DNA of 64,000 nucleotides from Intestinibacter sp964449895 (lineage in GTDB: Bacteria; Bacillota; Clostridia; Peptostreptococcales; Peptostreptococcaceae): contig CAYVBY010000003.1 of NCBI GenBank assembly GCA_964449895.1, positions 62,001-126,000 of the forward strand, written 5' to 3'. Of the stretch, positions 1-9,968 are shown piece by piece (the stretch's first letter is position 1; each line of letters starts with the position of its first letter). The notes under the pieces are model-generated. The model worked only from the letters and a program-made list of their open reading frames with translations. It was not told the DNA's origin and made no database searches. Position numbers and translations under genes: made by a program.

Positions 1-1135
1 TATTATAATATCAGAGCATAATTTAGAGGAAGTTTTTCCTATGGCAGATAGAGTAATTGTAATGGACAAGGGTGAAGTAATTATAGACGATAAACCTAGA
101 AATGTTGGAGAAAAAGTAAAAAGATTAAATCCAGATATGTTTGAAGCGATGCCAACACCTGTCAAAATAGCATCTTCATTGGAGCTAGATATTGATGAAA
201 CTCCTATTACAGTAAAAGAAGGTAGAAACTTTATAGATAATATATATAAATTTAAAAAGCCTGAATTTGTAAGAATAGAAGATAGTAGGGAAGTTGAATA
301 TTTAAGAAATACCAAATCAAAGACAGAATTAGCAGTAAAAATGAAAGATGTTTGGTTTAAATATGAAAAAGATGGAAAAGATATCGTGAAGGATTTAAGT
401 CTGGAGATTAAAAAAGGAGAATTATTCTGTTTAGTTGGAGGTAATGGTACAGGAAAAAGTACAACAGTTTCTCTAATAAGTGGAATAAATAAACCTTATA
501 GAGGTAAGATTGAGATTTTTGGTAAAAAAATAAGTGCTTATAAGGATAAAGAATTATTTAATCAAAACTTAGGAGTATTACCACAGGATCCACAATCTCT
601 ATTTGTTAAAAAAACAGTTAGAGAAGATTTAATGGAAATGTTATCTGGAAGAGGAATAAAAAAAGTAGATAGAATAAAAAAAGTAGATCAAATTTCAAAA
701 TTAGTAGATATAGTAGATTTACTAGAACAGCATCCTTATGATTTAAGTGGAGGAGAACAACAAAGAGCAGCGCTTGCGAAGGTTTTATTATTAGAGCCTA
801 AATTACTTATATTAGATGAGCCTACAAAGGGACTAGATGCTGGATTTAAGCTTAAATTTGCCGAAATACTAGAAGAATTATTAAATAGGGAAGTAACTAT
901 AGTTATGGTTTCACATGATATAGAATTTTGTGCTAGTTTTGCTCATAAATGTGCATTGTTTTTTGATGGAAATATAGTAACATCAAATACACCGAATAAA
1001 TTCTTCAGTGGAAATAACTTTTATACAACAGTGGCAAATAGAATGACAAGACAAGTATTTGAAAATGCAATAACATGTGAGGATGTGATTACTTTATGCA
1101 AAGCAAACAAAATGAAAATACAAACATTAGCTTAA
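1..1135 (+). CDS. ECF-type transporter duplicated ATPase subunit, 5' truncated by window edge
   Basis: The reading frame is open to the left edge. The codons before the first ATG (position 41) read into 'SEHNLEEVFPMADRV', the H-loop end of a first ABC domain, so only the tail of domain 1 is in the window. The second ABC domain is complete: Walker A 'GGNGTGKST', Q-loop 'LPQDPQSLF', signature 'LSGGEQQRAALAK', Walker B 'LLILDEPTKGLD' and H-loop 'MVSHD'. Two ATPase domains in one chain is typical of energy-coupling-factor vitamin or cobalt importers of the CbiO/EcfA type. The 3' end overlaps the next gene, an ECF S component, by 40 bases, which implies one operon. The transmembrane EcfT partner is not visible and is presumably upstream. 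Substrate cannot be read from the ATPase. Confidence 0.9.
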   Translation, partial: IIISEHNLEEVFPMADRVIVMDKGEVIIDDKPRNVGEKVKRLNPDMFEAMPTPVKIASSLELDIDETPITVKEGRNFIDNIYKFKKPEFVRIEDSREVEYLRNTKSKTELAVKMKDVWFKYEKDGKDIVKDLSLEIKKGELFCLVGGNGTGKSTTVSLISGINKPYRGKIEIFGKKISAYKDKELFNQNLGVLPQDPQSLFVKKTVREDLMEMLSGRGIKKVDRIKKVDQISKLVDIVDLLEQHPYDLSGGEQQRAALAKVLLLEPKLLILDEPTKGLDAGFKLKFAEILEELLNREVTIVMVSHDIEFCASFAHKCALFFDGNIVTSNTPNKFFSGNNFYTTVANRMTRQVFENAITCEDVITLCKANKMKIQTLA

Positions 1136-2007
1136 ATAATAGTATATTTTTAAAAAAAGAAGAAGATTTAAATGTAATTGAAATTGATGGAAGAAAGGTT
1201 TATAAAGCTTCTGAAAAAAAACAAGAAAAAAGGAAAAGAAATAAAAGATATTATTATACAAAATCAAGGGCTAAAGCTAGAAAAAAACTAAAAAATGATA
1301 CAAAACTAAGTAAAAGAACTTTAATGGCTTCATTTATGATATTAGTTATGATACCTTTGACAATATTTTTAGGAATAACTTTATTTGAGGATAGACAATA
1401 TTATATTATAAGTATGTGTATAATTATATATACTATAATCCCATTTGTTATGGTATTTGAAGAGCGTAAACCACAAGCTAGAGAGTTAATAATTATAGCA
1501 GTTTTATCAGCAATTGGTGTAGCAGGAAGGGCAGCATTTTTTATGCTTCCACAATTTAAACCTGTTGTAGCTATAGTTATAATTGCAGCTGTGAGTTTTG
1601 GAGCTGAAGCTGGATTTTTAGTAGGTGCTATGACAGGGTTTGTATCTAATTTCTTTTTTGCTCAAGGACCTTGGACTCCATGGCAGATGTTTAGCTTTGG
1701 TATAATAGGATTTATTGCAGGTATATTATTTAAAAAGGGGAAATTGCAAAAGAAAAAAATTAGTCTTTGTGTATATGGAGGACTTGCTACATTTTTTATA
1801 TATGGATTTTTATTAGATACAGCAAGTTGGCTTATGTTTCCACAAAGTAGTATGACACTTGCAGCAATAATACCAGTTTATTTAACTGGAATTCCTTTTA
1901 ATTTTGTACATGCAGCGGCAACAGTATTTTTTTTAGCTGTAATTAGTAAACCTATGATTGAGAAGTTAGATAGGATAAAAGAAAAATATGGTTTAATAGA
2001 ACCTTAA
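1096..2007 (+). CDS. ECF transporter S component (vitamin-type substrate-binding membrane protein)
   Basis: This 303-residue integral membrane protein has a long lysine/arginine-rich cytoplasmic N-terminus (about residues 38-70) followed by roughly six membrane segments. Motifs such as 'AGRAAFFMLPQFKP', 'FGAEAGFLVGAMTGFVSNFF' and 'GPWTPWQMFSFG' match a subgroup of S components often found beside duplicated ECF ATPases. From memory, CbrT-like cobalamin S components look similar, but that is inference. The start is ATG 1096, inside the end of the ATPase gene, with GAGGATG upstream, suggesting translational coupling. A strong terminator follows directly, so this is the last gene of the operon. 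Confidence 0.8.
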   Translation: MQSKQNENTNISLNNSIFLKKEEDLNVIEIDGRKVYKASEKKQEKRKRNKRYYYTKSRAKARKKLKNDTKLSKRTLMASFMILVMIPLTIFLGITLFEDRQYYIISMCIIIYTIIPFVMVFEERKPQARELIIIAVLSAIGVAGRAAFFMLPQFKPVVAIVIIAAVSFGAEAGFLVGAMTGFVSNFFFAQGPWTPWQMFSFGIIGFIAGILFKKGKLQKKKISLCVYGGLATFFIYGFLLDTASWLMFPQSSMTLAAIIPVYLTGIPFNFVHAAATVFFLAVISKPMIEKLDRIKEKYGLIEP

Positions 2008-2008
2008 A

Positions 2009-2048
2009 AAAAAGTCTTTCTTAAAGAAATTTAAGAAAGACTTTTTTT
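2009..2048 (+). terminator. Rho-independent terminator of the ECF operon
   Basis: Fourteen-base arms (2011-2024 and 2031-2044) form a hairpin followed by a run of T immediately after the S-component stop codon. The 230 bases after it, up to the giant gene, are AT-rich; I see no gene there and no convincing promoter. Confidence 0.85.
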
Positions 2049-2281
2049 AAATTACAAAATTTATAATATGCAAGTACATATTGATTAATTCTAAAATGGT
2101 AAAGTAGTAGAACTTAAACGGTACTTTTTATAGACACTTTTTATTTTATAATTAGTTTAAAGAAATATATAGATTTTAGAAAAATTAGATAAATATGTTG
2201 AATAATACTTTTGTTTGAAAGGTTTTAATTAACATTATTTAATTTTTAGAGTCTAAAAAAATATAGAAGGAGGAATGTATA

Positions 2282-5200
2282 ATGGGCAAAAAATTTAAAT
2301 CTATTTCTGCTATATTTATGGCAATCTGTATGGCTATAACAATGTCATCTACATCTTTATTTATGGTAGTTGCAGATGCTGTAGAACAAAGTGAAATAGA
2401 GCAAGCTCAAAAAGATGTAGAAGTATCTGAAGATTCTAATCAAAATACTATAGAAGATACAACTAAAGATCAAGAATCTAATGAAATGACAGAAGAATCT
2501 GAGGAAAATACAAAAAAGAATCAAGAAAAATCAAATACTCTTGGTTGGTATGATTCAGAAAAAGATACTTTTATAATCTCTACAGAAGATGATTTAGTAT
2601 TATTATCTAGAATTGCTAATGGTACAGCAGAAGATGCTGGAGGAAACAAAGTACAAGATAGTTTTAAAGGTAAAACTATAATTTTAAAGGGAAGTTTAGA
2701 TTTATCAACTACAGCAATAACTCCTATTGGTACAAAAGAATTACCATTTGAAGGAACATTCAATGGTAATGAGAATTCAATTAAATTAAAAATCTCATCA
2801 GAAGAAGGTAATCAAGCATTATTTGGTTATAACAATGGTATTATAAAAAATTTACAATTATCAGGAAGTGTAAAAGGTAAAGAATATGTTGCTGGGCTTG
2901 TAGCAGTAAATCAAGGTAAAATTCAAAATATCGAATCTAGTGTAACTGTATCAGCTAAAAATGATTATGCTGGTGGTATAGTAGCTAAAAATGATGGAAC
3001 AATTGAACGTTGTAATAACACTGGAGAAGTTTCTTCATTTAGATTTACTGGTGGTATAGCAGGTGTAAATAGCTATAACATAACTAAATGTACAAACAGC
3101 GCTACTATAAGCTGTACAGGAAATGATACAAATTATAATGGTTTTAAAGGAACTGGTGGTATAACAGGAGGATCAAAAGGAACACAAGAAAAACCTTTCA
3201 AAATAAGCGATTGTTACAATACTGGTAAAATATCAGCTGGTTATATTGGTGGAGGTATAACTGGATGGGTTCAAAATGGACAAGTTATAAACTGTTATAA
3301 TAATGGATATTGTGAAGGTGCATGGACTATCGGTGGTATAGCTGGTGGTGTAATGGAATATTCAAAAACTGAATATTCTGTTGTTGAAAACTGCTTTAAC
3401 TATGCAGATATACATATAGGTAATGACGTAACTAATAATGCAGGTGCTGGTGGAAGATATGAATACCAATATGCTGGTGGTATAGCTGGATTTATGCAAA
3501 GTGGTCATGTGTTTAACTGTTATAATGCAGGTGTAGCTCATGCGGTAATGCAAGCTGGTGGTATTTCTGGCGGTAACTACAATGGAAGTGCAACAGTAAT
3601 ACAAAATTGTATAACTACTAAAAATGCTACAGGCTCAAGTTATATAGGTGCTGTAGTTGGATGGTGGAATACAACAGCTGCGGGTGAATGCACAGGAAAT
3701 GTATATTATGAAGATTTAGATGATGAAACTTATGCAAAAATAGCATCAAAATTAAATGAACAAGTAACAGATGAAAATGGTTATTATGGATGGAAATATG
3801 AAGATGGAAAAATATCTCAAGCTAGAGTATATGATATCAATTTCAAAGTAAAACCAGAAGATGCTACAGTAGTTGTAAAAAATAGCGAAGGAACAAAATT
3901 ATCTCCAGTAGAAGATAATTTATATATGCTACCAAATGGAGTTTATACTTGTGAAGTATCAAAAGATGGCTACAAAACTAAAACAAGAAGCTTTACAGTT
4001 AAAAATTCTGATGATTCATATATAATAAAACTAGCTTCAAATGATGCATTATGGGATGGTAATGAAGATACATCTTGGTATAATGCTGAAAAAACTACAT
4101 TTGAAATATCTTCAAATGCACAATTAGCAGGTTTATCAAAATTAGTATATGAAGGAAATAATTTTGAAGGAAAAGCTATAAAATTATCAAAAGATCTTAA
4201 TTTAAATGATAAAGATTGGACTGGAATAGGAACTAGCGAAAATCAATTTATGGGAACATTTGATGGTCTTGGATGTTCTATAAGTAATGTAAAATCAAGT
4301 GTGTTTAAATATATTGGTTCAAAAGGTAAAGTAATAAATTTAGGTATATTAGAAAATGGTGCATTAGCAGATACAAATGCTGGACAAGTTATGAACTGCT
4401 ATAATATATCAGATTCTAGCTTAGTTTTAAATAACTCAAACACTGTTACAAACTGCTATACATCAACTAATAATGCAGTTGTAAAATCAGGAAAAGAAGC
4501 AGTAGATAGTTATTATATAGATGGAAAAACTTATACTAAAAAAGATTTATCAAATAAAAAAATAGCTAATTTACTTAATAAAAATGTAACTTTAGCAAAT
4601 AAAGAATATATGGACTGGAATGTTGTAGATAAGGAAACAGTTCATGAAAAATCATATATAGCTAAATTTAATCTAAAAAGTAACCTAGGTGAAGTAAAAG
4701 ATGCAACAATAACTTTATATGATAAAGAAGGAAATGAAATAAATAAAGAATCATCTAAAAACTTTATGTTAGAAGATGGAACATTTAGATTAATAAATGG
4801 ACAATATACATATAAAATAGCTGCTGATAGATATGCAGTAAGAACTGGTTCATTAACAATAGCTAATGAAAATATTACAATAGACGAAAAATTAGTGGAT
4901 GCATATCAAGTTTTATTTAATATAACTCCAGAAGATGCAACACTTACAGTAAAAGATAGTGAAGGCAATGTAATAGTAGCAAATGAAGGAACTAAGTATT
5001 TCTTAACAGATGGAAAATATACATATGAAGTTAAGAAAACTGGATATGAAGCTCAAGTAGCAGAATTTGAAGTAAAAGGTGCTGATTTAGATTTTAATGT
5101 AAAACTAAAAAATGTATATAAAATATCTTTTGTTTCAAATGTAGCAAATGCTAGAGATTTCAAGGTTGAAGTTTATAAAGATAGTAAATTAGTAGAAGCT

Positions 5201-8200
5201 CAAGAAGATGGAACATATTTATTAACTAATGGTAAATATACATACAAAGCATTTGCAAAAGGATATGCTGAAGTAAATAAAGAATTTGAAGTAAATTCAA
5301 GTGAATTATCTGTAATCGCTGAATTTGATACAGCATACGATATATCTTGGTATGATTCTAGTAAAACAAGCTTTGAAATATCAAACGACAAACAGCTTGC
5401 AGGTCTAGGAGCTATAGTTAATGGATATACTGATATAAATGATACATTCAATAAAAAAACTATAACTATAACAAATGATATAAATGTAGACAAAGTTTTA
5501 AGCGAATGGCTACCAATAGGTACTAAGAGTAAAAAATTTACAGGTAAATTTGATGGTCAAAATCACACAATAACTTTAAATATAGATGCACCAGATCAAG
5601 AATATGTAGGATTATTCTCAATTATATCTTCAAATGCTGAAATTAGAAATGTAATAGTTGCTGGTAATATAACTGGTAAAAATTATGTTGGTGGTATAGC
5701 AGGTTCTACTGATTGGCATAAAGCTTTAGAAAACTGTGTAAATAAAGCCACAATTACTGGTGAAAGCTATGTTGGTGGTATAATAGGTAATCAAGGAAGC
5801 TACAATGTTTATACTGATAATTGTGTAAACAAAGGTACAGTTACAGGAAAACAATATGTTGGTGGTATTTGTGGATATTTAAGACAAGCACAAATATCTA
5901 ATTGTTGCAATGAAGGAAATGTAAAAGGTGAAACTAATGTAGGTGGTATCGGAGGTATTGTACTTAATAACTCTGATGTTAAAAACTGTTATAATACAGC
6001 AAATGTTACTGGTACTAAATATATAGGCGGTATAATGGGAGATGCTGGACAAGCTTCTGTAAATAATGCATATAATACTGGTACTGTAACTGGCGAAAGC
6101 TATGTTGGTGGTATAGCTGGTAAAGGTTTTAGTCAAATTGCAAACGTATACAATATAGGTGATGTAAAAGCTACTGGAAATTATATAGGTGGTATAATAG
6201 GTCTATGTGGTTATGAAGGTTCAACAAATTATTTTGAAGTTTCAAATTGCTACAATAAAGGAAATGTTACTGTAGAAGAAGATAGTACAAATGTAGGTGT
6301 AATAGTTGGTGCAGGGAAACTTAAAAATGCTTACTATATAGATAGTTTTACAAAATACACAGATAACCAAGGTGAAGCATTTACACAAGAAGATTTTGAA
6401 AATGGAAATCTTGCTAAAAAACTTAATCAAAATTTAAAACTTGCATATAATGTATGGGGTGTTAAAGATAAACAAACTGTATTTACAGATGAATCTATGC
6501 AAAAAGGTTTTTATGTATATAATTCATATACTTATGAAGAAATTAATGATTATGAAGTAGAACTTAAAGATAGTGAAGGAAATATAGTTAACCCACATAG
6601 TGAAGGTAATTATGTATATTCAAATCTTAAATTAAATGAAAAATATACATATACTATAAATGCAAAAACTTTTAATCCTACAAGTGGAACATTTACTTAT
6701 AATGGAAAAACAGAGCTAACAAGAGTTGGATTAAGTTATATAAAAACAACAACTACATTAAATATAAATGTAGAAAATCCAAAAGTAACTTTAACTAGTG
6801 GATATATGTCAGTTAGTCCTAATAGTGATGGAAAATACAGTTTATCACCAGGAACATATACATATAAAGTATTAGCTGATGGATATCCAATGAAAACTGG
6901 TTCATTTACTATAGATATAGTAGAAAAAGATGAACCTAAAGTAATAGATATTGAATTAACAAAAGGATATAATGTTGAATTTACAAGTAACTCAACTACA
7001 GATCAAAAAGTAGAAGTTAAAAATAGTTCAAACACAATAATGGAAACTACTACACCAAATAAATACAACTTAAATCCAGGAAAATATACTTATACTTTAA
7101 AAGCGGATGGATATGAAGCTGTAACTGGTGAATTTGAAGTAGTAGACAAAGATTTAGATACAATCTCAGTTAAATTAAATAAAGTATATAACTTAGATTG
7201 GTATGACAAAAATAAAACAGAATATACTTTAAATACTAAAGAAGATTTACTTGGATTCTTTGCGATATTAAATAATAGAACAACTAGTGTATCAGGAGAA
7301 CAATTCTCTGGAAAAACTATAAAATTAGCAAATAATATTGAATTAAATAGTGATGATAAATTTATAGAAAATGAAGATGGAAGTATAAAAGTAAGTGATG
7401 ATATTTATACTTTAGATAGCGGATATGCTACATTCTATGGTACATTTGATGGAAACAACAAAACTATAAAAGGAATGTACAAAACAACAGGAGCATTATT
7501 TAACTACAATTATGGAACAATAAAAGACTTAACTGTAACAGGATATATAAAAAGTACAAGTAATATTGCTGGTATAGTTGTTTTCAATTATGGAACAGTA
7601 ACTAATTGTACAAATAAAGTTACACTACAATGTACTAGCTATAGTGGTGTAGGTGGAATAGCATATCAAAATAGTAATGCAAAAATAATAAATTGTAAAA
7701 ATGAAGCTAATTTAAAAGCTATAAATAAAATAGGTGGAATAGCTTATTATGCAAGTAATTCAACTTTAAAAAATAACATAAATACTGGAGATATAGTTAT
7801 AATTACTGATACAGGTAATAATGCAGGCGGTATAGTTTCAGATATAGTAGGAAAAACTGATATAAGTAATAACTATAATCTTGGAAATGTAACTGGTAAT
7901 ACAAAAATAGGAGGAATAGTTGGTAATGTAAATGATAAAACTAACAAAACTGTTAAAAATAATATCAACTATGGAAATATAAAAGGTAAAAAAGGTCAAT
8001 CAGGATCTATAATCGGCTTTGTAATTAATGAAGATACTTCAACAGTAGACATAGCAAATAACTTCTATAAAAAAGGAACATTTGATGGAGCAGTAATGAG
8101 CCAAGACATAGAAGATAAAGCAGTAGTTAAAACTACTAAAGAATTTGCTGATGGTTCAGTTGCAACATTATTAAATGGTGCTGTAACTGACGAAAATGGA

Positions 8201-9829
8201 TATAAATCATGGACAGTTAAAAATAATAAAACTGTATTTGGTAATAGTGATTTAGCTATTTCAGTAAACGTAACAGGAGCAACAATAAAACTTTACGATT
8301 ATAAAGGCAATGAAGTTAAATCAATACCAGGAACTAATGGTGTATATGATGGTCTTAGAAAAGGATCTTTATACAAATATGAAGTAAGTAAAGATGGATT
8401 AAATACTGAAAAAGGAACTGTAATAATTGGAAATGATTCGCAATTTATTTATGTTGAACTTAGTGCAACAGTATACGTTACAGTAAGTAAAGATGGAGAA
8501 TTCAAATTATCAGATGACGAAGAAACAACACTTGCAAGAATACCAGTAACAGCTACAAACTTTGATGTAACTGATTACGGATATCCAAGTATTTACAACA
8601 GTGATGATTATCCAACATTACTTAACGTATTTATTAAATTCCATGAATTATACGCAGGTGGAGCAGATAATTTTGCAGGAACACCAAATAATACTCCAGC
8701 TACAGGAAATGACTTATTTATAACTAAATTCTTAGGAATTGAAACTACACAATTAACTTATTATGTAAATAATAAGTTCCCAGGTGAATGGTTAGAACAA
8801 GAAGGATATATGTGGGGCTCTGCAGCAGACTACATCAAGATGAAAAATAATGATGATGTAAATGTAGCATTATTTACAGATTATCAAGTTCCAATGTTCT
8901 ATACATACTTCGATAAACAAGAAGCAGTAGTAAAACAAGGACAAGATTTAGAATTAACTTTAAATGGATTTAATAATGCTGATTCTCACTTAAATCCAGC
9001 AGGTCAAGCTATATCAGGTTCAACTATTTATATAGATGGAGAACCTACTGAAATAGTAACTGACAAAGATGGTAAAGTAACATTAATGTTTGACGAACCA
9101 GGAACATATATAGTTTCTGCACAAGGAACTGACTTAAGTCTAAGCGACACTGAAGAAACTGTTATAACAGCGCCAGTTTGCGAAGTAACAGTTACAGAAG
9201 CTGAAGATATAACTGTAAGCTTCAATCCAGACAATGGAGAAGACACAATAACAAAAGTTACAAAACCAGGTAAAGTATTCAATTATATGCCAACAGTACC
9301 AACTAAAGAAGGATACACTTTTGTAGGTTGGTATAAAGATACTGATGATATAACTACAGAATACAAACAAGGTAACAGATATAAAGAAACTGCTACATAT
9401 AAAGCTAAATGGGCTCATGTTGAAATGCTTGGAGCACAAGGTAAATTAGTAGTAAATGGTAAGAGTGGTATAAGATTTGGTACTAAACTTTACAATGACG
9501 GTGATGAAATAGTAGAAAAAGGTACTTTAATTATACCTAAAGGATTATTAGCTGAAGGCGAAGCCTTAACATTAGATACTCCAAAAATAGCTAAATCTAT
9601 AGCTAAAGTAAATTACGAAGTTAATAAAGATGAAAACTATGTAACTTACTTAGGTACATTAGTAGATATACAAAAAGCTCAATTTGAAGTACAAATGACA
9701 GCGTCAGCTTATGTAACTTACAAAGATAAAGCTGGTAACGAATATACAGTTTACTCTCCATACAAAAATGGATCTATATCAGTTTTTGATTTATTAGGAA
9801 ATAATATAGACTGGAAAGAAGAATGGTAA
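2282..9829 (+). CDS. Giant secreted repeat protein (GLUG and PEGA-like repeats, DUF4430-like and InlB-type C-terminal domains)
   Basis: A 2515-residue secreted protein, start ATG 2282 behind AGAAGGAGGAATGTATA. Residues 1-33 form a signal peptide with cleavage after 'ADA'. Four modules open with 'W-Y-[DN]-x-x-K-[TD]' near residues 88, 598, 1021 and 1638. The first, third and fourth lead into GLUG-type repeats ('GGI-G', 'NCYN.G'). About eight PEGA-like domains ('DGKYTYEVKKTGYEA') lie near 517, 793, 874, 945, 1409, 1490, 1562 and 1989. Residues about 2063-2213 ('TYYVNNKFPGEW', 'GSAADYIKMKNNDDVNVALF') resemble DUF4430, the fold of the transcobalamin C-terminal domain. An Ig-like segment, an InlB B/Flg_new repeat (2310-2379, 'GYTFVGWYKD') and a final beta-rich domain follow. 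I see no LPXTG motif, SLH or cell-wall-binding repeat, so anchoring is unknown. It is monocistronic. Likely roles are adhesion or ligand capture; the family calls are firmer than any function. Confidence 0.88.
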   Translation: MGKKFKSISAIFMAICMAITMSSTSLFMVVADAVEQSEIEQAQKDVEVSEDSNQNTIEDTTKDQESNEMTEESEENTKKNQEKSNTLGWYDSEKDTFIISTEDDLVLLSRIANGTAEDAGGNKVQDSFKGKTIILKGSLDLSTTAITPIGTKELPFEGTFNGNENSIKLKISSEEGNQALFGYNNGIIKNLQLSGSVKGKEYVAGLVAVNQGKIQNIESSVTVSAKNDYAGGIVAKNDGTIERCNNTGEVSSFRFTGGIAGVNSYNITKCTNSATISCTGNDTNYNGFKGTGGITGGSKGTQEKPFKISDCYNTGKISAGYIGGGITGWVQNGQVINCYNNGYCEGAWTIGGIAGGVMEYSKTEYSVVENCFNYADIHIGNDVTNNAGAGGRYEYQYAGGIAGFMQSGHVFNCYNAGVAHAVMQAGGISGGNYNGSATVIQNCITTKNATGSSYIGAVVGWWNTTAAGECTGNVYYEDLDDETYAKIASKLNEQVTDENGYYGWKYEDGKISQARVYDINFKVKPEDATVVVKNSEGTKLSPVEDNLYMLPNGVYTCEVSKDGYKTKTRSFTVKNSDDSYIIKLASNDALWDGNEDTSWYNAEKTTFEISSNAQLAGLSKLVYEGNNFEGKAIKLSKDLNLNDKDWTGIGTSENQFMGTFDGLGCSISNVKSSVFKYIGSKGKVINLGILENGALADTNAGQVMNCYNISDSSLVLNNSNTVTNCYTSTNNAVVKSGKEAVDSYYIDGKTYTKKDLSNKKIANLLNKNVTLANKEYMDWNVVDKETVHEKSYIAKFNLKSNLGEVKDATITLYDKEGNEINKESSKNFMLEDGTFRLINGQYTYKIAADRYAVRTGSLTIANENITIDEKLVDAYQVLFNITPEDATLTVKDSEGNVIVANEGTKYFLTDGKYTYEVKKTGYEAQVAEFEVKGADLDFNVKLKNVYKISFVSNVANARDFKVEVYKDSKLVEAQEDGTYLLTNGKYTYKAFAKGYAEVNKEFEVNSSELSVIAEFDTAYDISWYDSSKTSFEISNDKQLAGLGAIVNGYTDINDTFNKKTITITNDINVDKVLSEWLPIGTKSKKFTGKFDGQNHTITLNIDAPDQEYVGLFSIISSNAEIRNVIVAGNITGKNYVGGIAGSTDWHKALENCVNKATITGESYVGGIIGNQGSYNVYTDNCVNKGTVTGKQYVGGICGYLRQAQISNCCNEGNVKGETNVGGIGGIVLNNSDVKNCYNTANVTGTKYIGGIMGDAGQASVNNAYNTGTVTGESYVGGIAGKGFSQIANVYNIGDVKATGNYIGGIIGLCGYEGSTNYFEVSNCYNKGNVTVEEDSTNVGVIVGAGKLKNAYYIDSFTKYTDNQGEAFTQEDFENGNLAKKLNQNLKLAYNVWGVKDKQTVFTDESMQKGFYVYNSYTYEEINDYEVELKDSEGNIVNPHSEGNYVYSNLKLNEKYTYTINAKTFNPTSGTFTYNGKTELTRVGLSYIKTTTTLNINVENPKVTLTSGYMSVSPNSDGKYSLSPGTYTYKVLADGYPMKTGSFTIDIVEKDEPKVIDIELTKGYNVEFTSNSTTDQKVEVKNSSNTIMETTTPNKYNLNPGKYTYTLKADGYEAVTGEFEVVDKDLDTISVKLNKVYNLDWYDKNKTEYTLNTKEDLLGFFAILNNRTTSVSGEQFSGKTIKLANNIELNSDDKFIENEDGSIKVSDDIYTLDSGYATFYGTFDGNNKTIKGMYKTTGALFNYNYGTIKDLTVTGYIKSTSNIAGIVVFNYGTVTNCTNKVTLQCTSYSGVGGIAYQNSNAKIINCKNEANLKAINKIGGIAYYASNSTLKNNINTGDIVIITDTGNNAGGIVSDIVGKTDISNNYNLGNVTGNTKIGGIVGNVNDKTNKTVKNNINYGNIKGKKGQSGSIIGFVINEDTSTVDIANNFYKKGTFDGAVMSQDIEDKAVVKTTKEFADGSVATLLNGAVTDENGYKSWTVKNNKTVFGNSDLAISVNVTGATIKLYDYKGNEVKSIPGTNGVYDGLRKGSLYKYEVSKDGLNTEKGTVIIGNDSQFIYVELSATVYVTVSKDGEFKLSDDEETTLARIPVTATNFDVTDYGYPSIYNSDDYPTLLNVFIKFHELYAGGADNFAGTPNNTPATGNDLFITKFLGIETTQLTYYVNNKFPGEWLEQEGYMWGSAADYIKMKNNDDVNVALFTDYQVPMFYTYFDKQEAVVKQGQDLELTLNGFNNADSHLNPAGQAISGSTIYIDGEPTEIVTDKDGKVTLMFDEPGTYIVSAQGTDLSLSDTEETVITAPVCEVTVTEAEDITVSFNPDNGEDTITKVTKPGKVFNYMPTVPTKEGYTFVGWYKDTDDITTEYKQGNRYKETATYKAKWAHVEMLGAQGKLVVNGKSGIRFGTKLYNDGDEIVEKGTLIIPKGLLAEGEALTLDTPKIAKSIAKVNYEVNKDENYVTYLGTLVDIQKAQFEVQMTASAYVTYKDKAGNEYTVYSPYKNGSISVFDLLGNNIDWKEEW

Positions 9830-9893
9830 AAATTAAAAAACTATAAATATATATAATTTTTTAATTAAACCCTAAATTATAAATTTAATATAG

Positions 9894-9937
9894 AAGGGAT
9901 ATAATTTAGAGTAAAATCTATCTTATATCCCTTTTAT
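9894..9937 (+). terminator. Terminator after giant surface protein gene
   Basis: Eleven-base arms AAGGGATATAA (9894-9904) and TTATATCCCTT (9923-9933) are followed by T residues, between the giant gene and the hydrogenase-like gene. Confidence 0.75.
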
Positions 9938-9968
9938 CTACTTTATAATATGTTTTGGAGGAATTATT

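Noticed and set aside
2940..6130. Regularly recurring GGTGGTAT-type words that look like an array
   Set aside because: They are codons of the GLUG repeats in one open frame, with uneven spacing and no spacer structure; not a CRISPR array.
5200..9439. Several antisense open frames inside the giant gene
   Set aside because: They lack ribosome sites and have low-complexity Ser/Ile/Phe-rich composition caused by the repeats on the coding strand.
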